Source: Petralouisia muris | GTDB lineage: Bacteria > Bacillota > Clostridia > Lachnospirales > Lachnospiraceae | Assembly (NCBI RefSeq): GCF_004793545.1 | Contig: NZ_SRYA01000011.1 | Location: 51,354-115,353 of the forward strand | Direction of reading: 5' to 3' | Length of the DNA stretch: 64,000 bases | Shown here: positions 1 to 7,997 of the stretch, in pieces | Numbering within the stretch: the first letter of the stretch is position 1 | How the letters are laid out: each line of letters starts with the position of its first letter | Program-made: the position numbers and the translations under genes | Notes under the pieces: model-generated | What the model saw: the letters and a program-made list of their open reading frames with translations, nothing else | What the model was told of the DNA's origin: nothing | Databases searched by the model: none

Positions 1-644
1 TCTCCGCCTTTGGCCTTATATTCCGCACTGAACCTGGTATAGATGGAACTGAATTTCAGCAGTTCGTCTTCTGTCCACCGTTCTTCCGGTTCCTTCCCCA
101 CTGCCTCCTGCAACTTGGCATACCTGCCCTCCTGGGTAAACCAGATGTAATTGATGGGAGCCACGCGGTAAAATTCAAGAAATTCATGATAAATTTTATT
201 CTGTTTTTCTCCGTTTGCCTTCGGCACAATCCGGGTCACATTCCCTGCAATGGACACTGCCCCCACATATTTCATTACGCTGACCCGCTTATTCCCCTCT
301 ACCACATAAAACTTATGCATATATTCATAGGCCTTTATCGGCTCACGAATGCCTTCCTCCAGATGGGACTCTAAAAGCTTCATCCACTTGGCTGCAAATT
401 CTGTATCCTCCCGCAGGATCGGCATGAAATTTCCTGCAAAGGAACTGCTTCTTCCGAATGTCTTGGTTCCTACAATCTGCTCTATGGGAATCTGCACCAG
501 TCCAATGGGCACCTCTGAATAAGAGCCCCGCTCCGGCAGAATGTCATCCAACACCTGCAGGATTGGACGCTCTCCATGGAGCATCCTTGTCTGATAATCT
601 TTCTTTCCTAATTTAAACGCTTTGCTGTAATCTTCTCTTCCCAT
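1..644 (-). CDS. ParB/Srx-fold N-terminal domain protein, C-terminus outside window
   Basis: The gene runs off the left edge, so only the first ~214 residues are visible. It starts at ATG 644 behind a GGAGGAAAG ribosome binding site. The visible part contains PIEQIVGTKTFGR followed ~60 residues later by YVVEGNKRVSV, the kind of motif seen in ParB/sulfiredoxin-fold domains. In Clostridia this module is often fused to a BMP-family (basic membrane protein) substrate-binding domain of an ABC importer; that fusion is inferred, because the relevant half is not in the window. It has no obvious signal peptide at this end. Upstream of its start there is a gap of ~120 bp before the histidine kinase gene, which reads in the same direction, so it may lie at the end of that transcription unit. 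Confidence 0.6.
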   Translation of the reverse strand, partial: MGREDYSKAFKLGKKDYQTRMLHGERPILQVLDDILPERGSYSEVPIGLVQIPIEQIVGTKTFGRSSSFAGNFMPILREDTEFAAKWMKLLESHLEEGIREPIKAYEYMHKFYVVEGNKRVSVMKYVGAVSIAGNVTRIVPKANGEKQNKIYHEFLEFYRVAPINYIWFTQEGRYAKLQEAVGKEPEERWTEDELLKFSSIYTRFSAEYKAKGG

Positions 645-767
645 ACTTTCCTCCACAATTATGCCATCCTTACTTATGGTTCTCAATTTTTTTCTTCCTA
701 TTCGGCTCTATCTTACCACATATTGGAGAGATAATCTACATTTCTTTTTATATTTACCAATTGCCTA

Positions 768-1658
768 TCAGTCGCTGAAATAAATACATATGCTCAGCCG
801 ATGATTTTCATATTCCGCCGATATGGTTCCATTCATCTGTGAAACCAGAGTCTTCGCAATTGACAGGCCTAACCCTGTGGAGGTCCTGGCAGTTTCCACT
901 GTGTAGAAACGGTCAAACAGCCTGTGGGCCTGCACTTTGCTCAGCCCAGAGGCTTTGTTGCAAAAGGTAATTTCACCCGTTTCAGACAAAACAATGTCTA
1001 AATCGCCCTCACTATACTTTATGGCATTCTGCAAAAGATTCGCAAATACACGGGCCAAGGCAGTTCGATCCAGCATCCGTATAACCTTTTTTTCCGGAAT
1101 CTGTATCTTCGGCGTGACGCCCTGTTTTTTTAAGGAAGCATAAAAGGCTGCGATGCTTTCTTCCAATACACGGTTAATTGCTACAGGCTCTGCATTCAGC
1201 TTATCTTCCCCCGCAAGAACCATCGAATATTGAAAAAGCTCTTCCGTTAACTGTGTCATCACTTGCGCCCTGTTTCGGATTACCGCAAGATACCTTTCCG
1301 CTGTTTTTGTTTTTTCTTCCTCTTCCAGCATATCCAGGTATCCGCAGATGGCCGTCAGCGGCGTCCGCAAATCGTGAGAAAGATTCATAACGGCATTCTT
1401 AAGTTCCATATCTCCCTGCTGGAACTGACGCCGCTGTTTTTGCAGCTTTTGCAGCTGAAGATTGATGGCGTTTGCCAGGCTGCGCATATGCCTGTCATTG
1501 CAGGAAAGATCGATCAGCGTATTGGTATCGGCCATAAGCCTGTCGGCAAAGGCATGTTCTATTTCCTCTGCGGCTCTTTGCAGCAAATGGATTTTTACAA
1601 ACAGGGCAATGATAATAACTGCCATAATGCCGATAACGGCCATAAACCAAGTTCCCAT
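768..1658 (-). CDS. Membrane-anchored sensor histidine kinase of an ABC-transporter-linked two-component system
   Basis: A 296-residue HisKA/HATPase kinase. One N-terminal membrane segment (about residues 5-23) is followed by a short linker, the dimerisation box NLSHDLRTPLT with the phospho-accepting His near residue 95, the N box NLLQNAIKYSEG near 207-218 and the G2 box TGLGLSIAK near 263. There is no extracellular sensor domain, as in the intramembrane-sensing kinases that work with ABC transporters. It starts at ATG 1658 behind AAGGAGACGG. It is the last gene of the series response regulator, ATPase, permease, kinase, all on the minus strand. It is expected to phosphorylate the regulator at 3703-4371 when the transporter or its substrate is engaged. 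The substrate is not identifiable from sequence. Confidence 0.88.
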   Translation of the reverse strand: MGTWFMAVIGIMAVIIIALFVKIHLLQRAAEEIEHAFADRLMADTNTLIDLSCNDRHMRSLANAINLQLQKLQKQRRQFQQGDMELKNAVMNLSHDLRTPLTAICGYLDMLEEEEKTKTAERYLAVIRNRAQVMTQLTEELFQYSMVLAGEDKLNAEPVAINRVLEESIAAFYASLKKQGVTPKIQIPEKKVIRMLDRTALARVFANLLQNAIKYSEGDLDIVLSETGEITFCNKASGLSKVQAHRLFDRFYTVETARTSTGLGLSIAKTLVSQMNGTISAEYENHRLSICIYFSD

Positions 1659-1716
1659 ACCGTCTCCTTAGGAGCCTGTGACGAAACGCTATTGAAATTT
1701 ATTCCGTTGCAGTTCC

Positions 1717-2631
1717 TTACTTCAAGTCCTTTTTCTTAAAAATAATAACGCCCAGGCCCGCTGTCAGCAAAATGATCAGGCAGTCATAAACCGCCATCAG
1801 GCCAAGATGGCTTGCATCGTTCATAACGATCTGGTACAGCTGGGAAACAGGAAGAAAATTGTTTAAAAATTCATAAACTTTCCGCTTTGTCCCTGTCAAG
1901 TATCGAGGATTTTTTACTCTTTCCTTTGTCATGGCTTTTCCTGTATCTCCATCAACGTAAATAGGCGTATCATCTTCCCCTGTTATGGCTTCCCCTGCAT
2001 TTTCGTCCTCGTAATCATACGTATCATAATATTCCGGCGCACTGAGCTTTTGCCAGATGGTAAGCGATGCAAACAGCATAACCATTGTCACAAGCAGACA
2101 AGCCACAGAACCGGCAGCCTTGCTCTGGACGGACATGGAAATCAAAAGCAGGATTGCCGTCATCGCCCACATAGCTGTCACTCCCGCTGCTGTAAATGCA
2201 AGAATTTCTTTGATCTCCATGGTTGTGCCGCCAAGCATCAGGCTCCCCGCCGCCAGTGAAACAACAATATACATGACATGCATCAGCAGGGAAGCAAACC
2301 CGCAGACGGCCAGCTTTGAAAGATAAATATTTTTTCTCATATGTCCAACTGCCAGTTTGTTCCGGATGGTTCCATCTCCATATTCCGTCCCTATAAATAT
2401 CCCTACGAAAACAGCAACGGCAAATACGATGTATATTCCCCCGACAAAAATCAATCCGTCTGCACCGTAATATTCCGCTCCTAATTCTGCATAAGCCTGG
2501 GAATGCTTTTTCACATCCATCCACCGCATCAGAATAATAAAAGCTCCAAGCCCCGCCGAAAAGCATAATCCCATCTTGAAGACAAAACTCTTAGAAAGCC
2601 TTGCAAATTCTGCGGATAATAATTTATTCAT
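1717..2631 (-). CDS. ABC-2 type permease subunit
   Basis: A 304-residue polytopic protein with about six hydrophobic segments and a large loop rich in Asp and Glu (roughly residues 205-240) between the last segments. It is the membrane partner of the ATPase encoded immediately upstream: its start codon overlaps the end of the ATPase gene by 8 nt, which implies translational coupling. The family (ABC-2, bacitracin/lantibiotic immunity type) exports or removes peptide antibiotics or other amphipathic compounds; the exact substrate is unknown. No truncation is visible. It precedes the histidine kinase gene by about 60 bp. Confidence 0.8.
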   Translation of the reverse strand: MNKLLSAEFARLSKSFVFKMGLCFSAGLGAFIILMRWMDVKKHSQAYAELGAEYYGADGLIFVGGIYIVFAVAVFVGIFIGTEYGDGTIRNKLAVGHMRKNIYLSKLAVCGFASLLMHVMYIVVSLAAGSLMLGGTTMEIKEILAFTAAGVTAMWAMTAILLLISMSVQSKAAGSVACLLVTMVMLFASLTIWQKLSAPEYYDTYDYEDENAGEAITGEDDTPIYVDGDTGKAMTKERVKNPRYLTGTKRKVYEFLNNFLPVSQLYQIVMNDASHLGLMAVYDCLIILLTAGLGVIIFKKKDLK

Positions 2632-3538
2632 TCTTTACGCCTCCCATCAGATTCACATAATAGCTTTCCAGGCTTTCCCCGAATTCTTTCATAGAAATTA
2701 CCTGGCAATCATATTCCGCAAGAGCCAGCGTAAGCTTTGAAACATTTATCTGGGCATACACATCAGCTTTGGTATCTGAAAAAATCTTATATTCGATCCC
2801 CATTTCGTCAAGTACATGGGCAAGAATTTTGGTATCGCTCACTTCCATGCGAGTGCATTTCCTGCAGGCGGCTTCCAGCTGGGCAGCGCTCATTTCCTTC
2901 ACAATCCTGCCCTTATCCACAAACCCGTAATGTGTAGCAAGCTTTGACAATTCATCCAGAATATGGCTGGAAATTAAAACGGTAATCTGCTGCTGGCGGT
3001 TGAGTTTCAGAATCAATTCCCGTATTTCTATTATGCCTTGCGGATCAAGGCCATTGACAGGTTCATCCAAAACTAGAAAATCCGGGTTTCCCACAAGGGC
3101 GATTGCAATTCCCAGCCTTTGACGCATACCGAGAGAAAAGTTTTTTGCTTTCTTTTTCCCGGTATTCTCTAATCCTACCAGTTTCAGAACGTCTTCCAGC
3201 CCGTCAAAAGACGGCAGCCCAAGAATACGGTACTGCTGTTTGAGATTGTCTTCTGACGTCATATCCAGATAGATCGATGGGGTTTCCACCACTGCGCCCA
3301 TTCTTCTGCGGGACTTTACAATTTCTCTCTCCGTGTTTTTCCGTCCATAAAGCGTATATTCGCCGGATGTAGGTTCCTGCAGCCCGCAAATCAGCCGGAT
3401 CAACGTGGTCTTGCCAGCGCCGTTTTTCCCAATGAGACCATAGATTGCTCCTTTGGGGACATTCATAGACAGTCCATGCACCGCCTTGAATCCTTTATAG
3501 TATTTGTTCAAAGCGTTTGTTTTCAGAACATAATCCAT
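2624..3538 (-). CDS. ABC transporter ATP-binding subunit, BcrA-like
   Basis: A 304-residue ABC ATPase. Visible motifs are Walker A GKNGAGKTTLIR near residues 38-49, the signature NFSLGMRQRLG near 134-144, Walker B FLVLDEP followed by VNGLDPQG, and an H-loop SSHILDEL. The C-terminal ~80 residues form the extension typical of BcrA/lantibiotic immunity ATPases. It powers the ABC-2 permease encoded directly downstream with an 8-nt overlap. Its own promoter region (3539-3702) carries four evenly spaced direct repeats, so it is probably activated by the response regulator upstream. The start at ATG 3538 has a good AAAGGAGG site. Confidence 0.9.
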   Translation of the reverse strand: MDYVLKTNALNKYYKGFKAVHGLSMNVPKGAIYGLIGKNGAGKTTLIRLICGLQEPTSGEYTLYGRKNTEREIVKSRRRMGAVVETPSIYLDMTSEDNLKQQYRILGLPSFDGLEDVLKLVGLENTGKKKAKNFSLGMRQRLGIAIALVGNPDFLVLDEPVNGLDPQGIIEIRELILKLNRQQQITVLISSHILDELSKLATHYGFVDKGRIVKEMSAAQLEAACRKCTRMEVSDTKILAHVLDEMGIEYKIFSDTKADVYAQINVSKLTLALAEYDCQVISMKEFGESLESYYVNLMGGVKNE

Positions 3539-3584
3539 AAAAATCAGCCTCCTTTATTTGATATCAGCATTCTATCAAATAACA

Positions 3585-3625
3585 GTAAAGAAAAGAGTAA
3601 AGGAAACCATAAAGATTTCGTAAAG
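3585..3625 (-). promoter_or_regulatory. Four direct repeats, probable response-regulator binding sites
   Basis: On the minus strand CTTTAC/CTTTAT recurs four times (plus-strand GTAAAG or ATAAAG at 3585, 3597, 3609 and 3620), spaced 12, 12 and 11 bp, that is one helical turn. Arrays like this are typical for OmpR/PhoB-class regulators. The array lies 47-87 bp upstream of the ABC ATPase start, just downstream of the response regulator gene. Confidence 0.55.
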
Positions 3626-3702
3626 ATTTGACAGCAGGATCATGAAAAACAGCTATGGGAAAATATCTCATACATTCTGACAAGTTCTTCTTCTGTCGTT
3701 CT

Positions 3703-4371
3703 TTATTCCGTCCGCAACTTAAATCCAATTCCCCAGACTGCTTCTATATAATCCCTGCCATTTGCCTCACGGAGTTTTTTCCGCAGGTTGCTGATATGCA
3801 TTTTCAGAGAACTTTCCGTACAGTCAGGAGTATCCTCACTGATACGGTCCAACAACTGTGATTTCGTAATCACTTGCGCCGAATTTCCCATGAGAAGCTT
3901 CAGAATTGCATATTCCGTTGGCGTCAGCCTTATCTCATTCGTCCCAACGGTCACGGTATAAGCCTCTGTATCAAGGGTTATTTCATCAAACCTCAAAACA
4001 GAAGCAGCCCTTGTGGTTTTGGAATTACGGAGCTGTACAGCAATCCGGGCTGACAGTTCTTTTATGTGAAAGGGTTTTGTCACATAATCGGCAGCGCCGC
4101 CAAGCAGTAATTTCACTTTATCATCCATGTCAGTTTTTGCGCTGACTACAATGACGGGGATTCCCTTTATCTGAGGAAGCACCTCTTCCCCCTCCAGTCC
4201 CGGCAGCATCAAATCCAACAGCACAAGATCCGGTTTTGTCCCAGACAGCACATATAACGCTTCTGTTCCGGAATACGCACGGAGCACGCCGTATCCCTCT
4301 TTTTTCAGCGCTTCTTCCAGCATATTTCCAATATGCATATCATCATCAATAATCAGAATATTTTTCATCAT
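3703..4371 (-). CDS. OmpR/PhoB-family response regulator
   Basis: The chosen start at 4371 (ATGATG preceded by AGGAAAAAGGACA) gives 222 residues; the open frame extends further upstream, but that N-terminal stretch does not resemble a receiver. The receiver begins NILIIDDDMHIG, with the phospho-accepting Asp at about residue 53 in VLLDLMLPG, the switch Ser in VIVVSAK and Lys in YVTKPF. The C-terminal half is a winged helix ending in EAVWGIGFKL, the usual Trans_reg_C ending. It belongs to the ABC transporter module and probably activates the ATPase-permease-kinase genes through the direct repeats at 3585-3625. Confidence 0.92.
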   Translation of the reverse strand: MMKNILIIDDDMHIGNMLEEALKKEGYGVLRAYSGTEALYVLSGTKPDLVLLDLMLPGLEGEEVLPQIKGIPVIVVSAKTDMDDKVKLLLGGAADYVTKPFHIKELSARIAVQLRNSKTTRAASVLRFDEITLDTEAYTVTVGTNEIRLTPTEYAILKLLMGNSAQVITKSQLLDRISEDTPDCTESSLKMHISNLRKKLREANGRDYIEAVWGIGFKLRTE

Positions 4372-4410
4372 TGTCCTTTTTCCTGTTTTACCGCCTGCCG
4401 ACAGCAGGGT

Positions 4411-4500
4411 GCAATTGCTTTTTTCGGCTAAAGCAGCTGCATTGGAATAAATAGCTTTTTGGCAGCATAAGCGGCTGTATTGGAACGTAAGCGATCCTCT
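4411..4500. repeat. Degenerate tandem repeats, GCTGCATTGGAA-type units
   Basis: Two to three imperfect units of ~37 bp are visible, with the shared blocks GCTTTTT..GGC, then AAGC[AG]GCTG[CT]ATTGGAA. They lie between the response regulator start and the pnp terminator. A similar but diverged set occurs at 27521-27634 (TTTTGCTCC..AACGGCTGCAT). No coding function is apparent. Confidence 0.4.
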
Positions 4501-4508
4501 TGGCAAAA

Positions 4509-4546
4509 TACAGCCATTTTTCATATTGCTACGAAAAATGGCTGTA
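4509..4546 (-). terminator. Intrinsic terminator downstream of pnp
   Basis: A perfect 14-bp inverted repeat (arms 4509-4522 and 4533-4546, TACAGCCATTTTTC and its complement) with a 10-nt loop lies 22 bp beyond the pnp stop. On the minus strand it is followed by TTTTG. Confidence 0.75.
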
Positions 4547-4567
4547 CCTTATCTAAAACTCCTGTTT

Positions 4568-6658
4568 CTATTTCTTCGGAACATCCTTTATAGAAAAACT
4601 GATTCTTCCCATCTTGTCTTTCCCAAGGCATACGACCTTCACCATATCTCCCAGCGTCAGCACATCCTCTACCCGGTTGATTCTCTCCCTGGAAATCTTG
4701 GAAATATGGACCATACCTTCTTTGCCCGGCGCAAATTCCAAAAATGCGCCGAATTCTTTGATGCTGATGACTTTTCCAACAAAAATCTGGCCTGCTTCAA
4801 AATCCGTTGTAATAATCTCAATCATCTTAACGGCTTTATCCATCATTGCCTGATCCGTGCCGCAGACAGATACAGCGCCTTCGTCACTGATATCAATCTT
4901 TACCCCAGTCTGCTCAATGATTGCATTAATGGTCTTGCCTCTCTGTCCTACCACATCTCCGATCTTTGCCGGATCAATCTGAATCTGGATAATCTTGGGG
5001 GCATATTCCCCAACCTCTTTTCTGGGTTCGGAAATTGCTTTGGACATTACCTCGTCCATAATATAAAGCCTTGCTTCCCTTGTCCTTCGAATGGCTTCCT
5101 CTACAATGGGCCGGGTCAATCCATGGATTTTGATATCCATCTGGATTGCGGTAATTCCCTCATGGGTTCCCGTTACCTTAAAGTCCATATCGCCGAAAAA
5201 GTCTTCCAGCCCCTGAATATCTGTCAGCACAATATAATCGTCGTCAGTCTCTCCTGTGACAAGGCCGCAGGAAATTCCTGCCACCATCTTCTTAATAGGC
5301 ACGCCTGCCGCCATCAAAGCCATGCAGGAAGCGCAGGTGGACGCCATAGAAGTGGAACCATTGGACTCGAAAGTCTCTGACACCGCACGGATGGCATAGG
5401 GGAATTCCTCCTCGCTGGGAAGCACCGGAATCAATGCCCGCTCTGCCAACGCTCCATGGCCGATTTCCCTCCGCCCCGGCCCTCTGCTGGGCTTTGTCTC
5501 CCCTACGGAATAGGAGGGGAAATTATAATGATGCATATAGCGTTTATTGACTTCATTCTCATCCAGGCCATCGATTCTCTGAACTTCAGACAAAGGCGCA
5601 AGGGTAACCACATCGCAAATCTGGGTCTGTCCCCGGGTAAACATGGCGGAGCCATGGACGCGGGGAATCAAGTCCACTTCTGCTGCCAGAGGACGGATCT
5701 GATCGATGGCGCGTCCGTCCGGTCTCTTGTGATCCTTTAAAATCATCTTGCGGACAGTCTTTTTCTGATACTGATAAATGGCCTCTCCCAATACCTCCAG
5801 CCATTCTTCCTTCTCTGCAAAAGCCTCTTCCAGCTGTTCCGTAATATTCCGGATATTTTCTTCACGAACCTGTTTGACATCGGTAAACACGGCTTCTTCC
5901 ATTTTCTCCGGAGGCACAATCTCTTTGATGGCAGCAAATAATTCTTCCGGTACAGCACAGCTTGTATATTCATGTTTTGCTTTTCCTACTTCTGCCACCA
6001 TTTCATTGATGAAAGCAATAATAGTCTGATTGATCTCATGAGCCTTGTAGATCGCCTCAAGCATCTTATCTTCCGGTATCTCGTTGGCTCCCGCCTCTAT
6101 CATAATCACCTTTTCGCTGGTGGAGGCAACCGTCAGGTTCAAATCGCCGTTTTTCCACTGCTCCTGGGAGGGATTGATAATCAATTCCCCGTCTATCATG
6201 CCAACCTGCGTGGTTGCGCAGGGGCCTGCAAAGGGAATGTCGGAAATACTGGTTGCGATGGCTGATCCAAGCATTGCCACCAATTCCGGCCGGCACTGGG
6301 GATCTACGCTCATCACCAGATTGTTCAATGTCACATCATTCCGGTAGTCCTTGGGAAACAATGGACGCATGGGGCGGTCAATGACGCGGGACGTCAAAAT
6401 GGCGTTCTCTGACGCCTTGCCTTCTCTCTTGTTAAATCCTCCGGGAATCTTCCCAACGGAATATAATTTTTCTTCGTATTCCACACTTAACGGAAAGAAA
6501 TCTATTCCTTCCCTTGGTTTCTCTGATGCTGTTGCAGTACACAACACAACGGTATCGCCATAATGCATAAAAGCCGCGCCGTTTGCCTGAGCCGCCACTC
6601 TTCCAATGTCTACCCTCAGTGTTCTGCCTGCCAATTCCATGGTAAACTGTTTATACAT
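4568..6658 (-). CDS. pnp: Polyribonucleotide nucleotidyltransferase (PNPase)
   Basis: A 697-residue protein, the normal PNPase length. The start MYKQFTMELAGR at 6658 has AAAGGAGAAAG upstream; the open frame extends ~31 codons further but without family similarity. Two RNase PH-like core domains are visible (the second with PSYSVGETKPSRGPGRREIGH), followed by a KH domain (IGKTINAIIEQ-like, here VGQRGKTINAIIEQTG) and a C-terminal S1 domain (VGKVISIKEFGAFLEF). PNPase degrades RNA 3' to 5' phosphorolytically and is a degradosome component. It lies downstream of rpsO in the classical rpsO-pnp order, and its leader holds a long hairpin (6765-6816) suited to RNase III/PNPase autoregulation. Confidence 0.97.
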   Translation of the reverse strand: MYKQFTMELAGRTLRVDIGRVAAQANGAAFMHYGDTVVLCTATASEKPREGIDFFPLSVEYEEKLYSVGKIPGGFNKREGKASENAILTSRVIDRPMRPLFPKDYRNDVTLNNLVMSVDPQCRPELVAMLGSAIATSISDIPFAGPCATTQVGMIDGELIINPSQEQWKNGDLNLTVASTSEKVIMIEAGANEIPEDKMLEAIYKAHEINQTIIAFINEMVAEVGKAKHEYTSCAVPEELFAAIKEIVPPEKMEEAVFTDVKQVREENIRNITEQLEEAFAEKEEWLEVLGEAIYQYQKKTVRKMILKDHKRPDGRAIDQIRPLAAEVDLIPRVHGSAMFTRGQTQICDVVTLAPLSEVQRIDGLDENEVNKRYMHHYNFPSYSVGETKPSRGPGRREIGHGALAERALIPVLPSEEEFPYAIRAVSETFESNGSTSMASTCASCMALMAAGVPIKKMVAGISCGLVTGETDDDYIVLTDIQGLEDFFGDMDFKVTGTHEGITAIQMDIKIHGLTRPIVEEAIRRTREARLYIMDEVMSKAISEPRKEVGEYAPKIIQIQIDPAKIGDVVGQRGKTINAIIEQTGVKIDISDEGAVSVCGTDQAMMDKAVKMIEIITTDFEAGQIFVGKVISIKEFGAFLEFAPGKEGMVHISKISRERINRVEDVLTLGDMVKVVCLGKDKMGRISFSIKDVPKK

Positions 6659-6764
6659 ATTTTCTTTCTCCTTTAACTTTCCAGCAGGATGAGCCGAAAC
6701 CCCGGATACGCCGTTTCCCGGCCTTGTCCCGCATAATACGGAATCAAACATGCTGCAGAAGATA

Positions 6765-6816
6765 CCGAAACTACTGAGCTATATACAAATCATTATATAC
6801 AGCTCAGTGGTCTCGG
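6765..6816 (-). promoter_or_regulatory. Long hairpin in the pnp 5' leader
   Basis: Arms 6765-6780 and 6801-6816 can pair over 16 positions with one mismatch and one G-U, and the pairing can extend into the AT-rich apical part. The hairpin lies between the rpsO terminator and the pnp start, where E. coli pnp carries the RNase III-cleaved autoregulatory stem. The function here is inferred from position and structure. Confidence 0.6.
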
Positions 6817-6875
6817 GACTTCTTTCTGCCGAATGCCCTGCAAAGACATACCCATGCTGTGAGACCTTAACATTA

Positions 6876-6903
6876 GAAATAGAGCGGAAAACCGCTCTAT
6901 TTC
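6876..6903 (-). terminator. Hairpin terminator after rpsO
   Basis: A perfect 12-bp stem (GAAATAGAGCGG and its complement, loop of 4) begins 10 bp past the rpsO stop. The following minus-strand sequence is TAATG, a weak U tract, so partial read-through into pnp is plausible. Confidence 0.65.
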
Positions 6904-6913
6904 ATGAAAGGAA

Positions 6914-7180
6914 CTACTTTCTGATTCCTAAACGTTCGATTAAGCTACGATATCTTTCAATATCAGATCTTTTCAGGTAATCAAGCATACCGCGTCTCTG
7001 ACCTACCATCTTTAACAATCCGCGTCTGGAATGATGATCCTTCGGATTCTCCTTCAAATGCTCTGTCAGCTCCTGAATTCTTGCTGTCAGGATTGCAACC
7101 TGAACTTCCGGTGAACCTGTATCCCCGGGTGTTCTTGCGTATTCTGCAATAATTGCCTGTTTCTTTTCTTTTGCTATCAT
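6914..7180 (-). CDS. rpsO: 30S ribosomal protein S15
   Basis: An 88-residue protein, full length for S15, starting [16 protein letters not shown] and containing the conserved [16 protein letters not shown] block (residues about 47-62) that contacts 16S rRNA helix 22, and ending [12 protein letters not shown]. It binds early in assembly of the 30S platform. The start at ATG 7180 has GAGGAGGTTATC upstream. It is separated from pnp by a terminator-like hairpin and the pnp leader. Its own ~120-nt leader (7181-7300) folds into several short stems, matching the S15 habit of binding its own mRNA. Confidence 0.98.
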   Translation of the reverse strand: MIAKEKKQAIIAEYARTPGDTGSPEVQVAILTARIQELTEHLKENPKDHHSRRGLLKMVGQRRGMLDYLKRSDIERYRSLIERLGIRK

Positions 7181-7183
7181 CTT

Positions 7184-7299
7184 CTGATAACCTCCTCAAA
7201 TATTATTATCGCCCAAATCTCATGAGATATTAAGTAGCGGTCGGAGTGTCCGGCTACCGAATATGGGCTTCTCATATTCCATGCAGGCTTTCCCTGCCG
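7184..7299 (-). promoter_or_regulatory. Structured rpsO leader, candidate S15 autoregulatory element
   Basis: Between the inferred transcription start (~7299) and the rpsO start, the minus strand can form three consecutive stems: GCAGG/CCTGC, GAATATG/CATATTC and GTAGC/GCTAC enclosing CGG/CCG, plus the palindrome ATCTCATGAGAT. S15 leaders in different bacterial groups use unrelated folds, so this is a candidate by position and structure only. Confidence 0.45.
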
Positions 7300-7305
7300 T
7301 CTGCT

Positions 7306-7334
7306 ATTATAGCACAGCTTATCAGCATTGTAAA
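7306..7334 (-). promoter_or_regulatory. Promoter for rpsO
   Basis: Minus-strand TTTACA (7329-7334), 17-bp spacer, TATAAT (7306-7311). This places the transcription start near 7299. Confidence 0.7.
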
Positions 7335-7394
7335 TACCTTACGCCGCTTTGTCTTTGCTGTCTCAGCCAAGGCTGCAAAACGCCAGCCTGTCCT

Positions 7395-7751
7395 TTATGC
7401 TACTTTGCTCTTTGCCAGCTCTGCCAGGGTTGCAAAGCCTTCTGCGTCATTTACCGCCATCTCTGCCAGCATCTTGCGGTTTACTTCCACCCCTGCCAGC
7501 TTCAGCCCATGCATAAACTGGCTGTAAGAAATTCCATTGATTCTTGCCGCTGCATTGATACGGGCAATCCACAACTGACGAAACTGTCTTTTTCTTTCTT
7601 TTCTACCTGCATAAGAACTTGTCAACGCCCTCATGACAGACTGTTTTGCTACACGGTACTGCTTGGAACGCGCTCCTCTGTATCCTTTTGCCAGTTTCAA
7701 TACTCTATTATGTTTTTTTCTGGCGTTTAATCCACCTTTTATTCTTGCCAT
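7395..7751 (-). CDS. rplT: 50S ribosomal protein L20
   Basis: A 118-residue protein beginning [19 protein letters not shown], the invariant L20 N-terminal extension, followed by the globular domain with [17 protein letters not shown]20 is essential for early 50S assembly and in Firmicutes it represses its own operon by binding the infC leader. It is the last gene of infC-rpmI-rplT, 24 bp after rpmI. The C-terminus reads [14 protein letters not shown]; the sequence just after the stop looks like a degenerate duplicate of this tail. Confidence 0.98.
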   Translation of the reverse strand: MARIKGGLNARKKHNRVLKLAKGYRGARSKQYRVAKQSVMRALTSSYAGRKERKRQFRQLWIARINAAARINGISYSQFMHGLKLAGVEVNRKMLAEMAVNDAEGFATLAELAKSKVA

Positions 7752-7775
7752 GATTTCTTCCTCCTTAACTCATTC

Positions 7776-7973
7776 TTACAAATATGGTAAAATCTTTTTC
7801 ATATTCTTAACATTGGTAGCGTCTGTAATTGTGGATTTCCTCAGATTTCTCTTTCTCTTCGGAGATTTCTTGGTTAAGATATGACTTTTATAAGCTTTAT
7901 TCCTTTTTAATTTTCCAGTACCTGTTTTCTTAAAACGTTTTGCTGCTGATTTGCTTGTTTTCATTTTTGGCAT
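7776..7973 (-). CDS. rpmI: 50S ribosomal protein L35
   Basis: A 65-residue basic protein beginning [20 protein letters not shown], with the conserved [16 protein letters not shown] block, full length for L35. It sits between infC (24 bp upstream) and rplT in the standard operon order, and its start at 7973 has a GGAGGAA site. It is part of the large ribosomal subunit near the L20 and 23S domain II region. Expression should follow the attenuator upstream of infC. Confidence 0.98.
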   Translation of the reverse strand: MPKMKTSKSAAKRFKKTGTGKLKRNKAYKSHILTKKSPKRKRNLRKSTITDATNVKNMKKILPYL

Positions 7974-7997
7974 TTTTAGTTCCTCCTTAAACTCCAG

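Noticed and set aside
4526..5380. 284-codon plus-strand frame opposite pnp
   Set aside because: It is antisense to the conserved PNPase coding sequence, lacks a ribosome site and has low-complexity His/Cys-rich content typical of a shadow frame.
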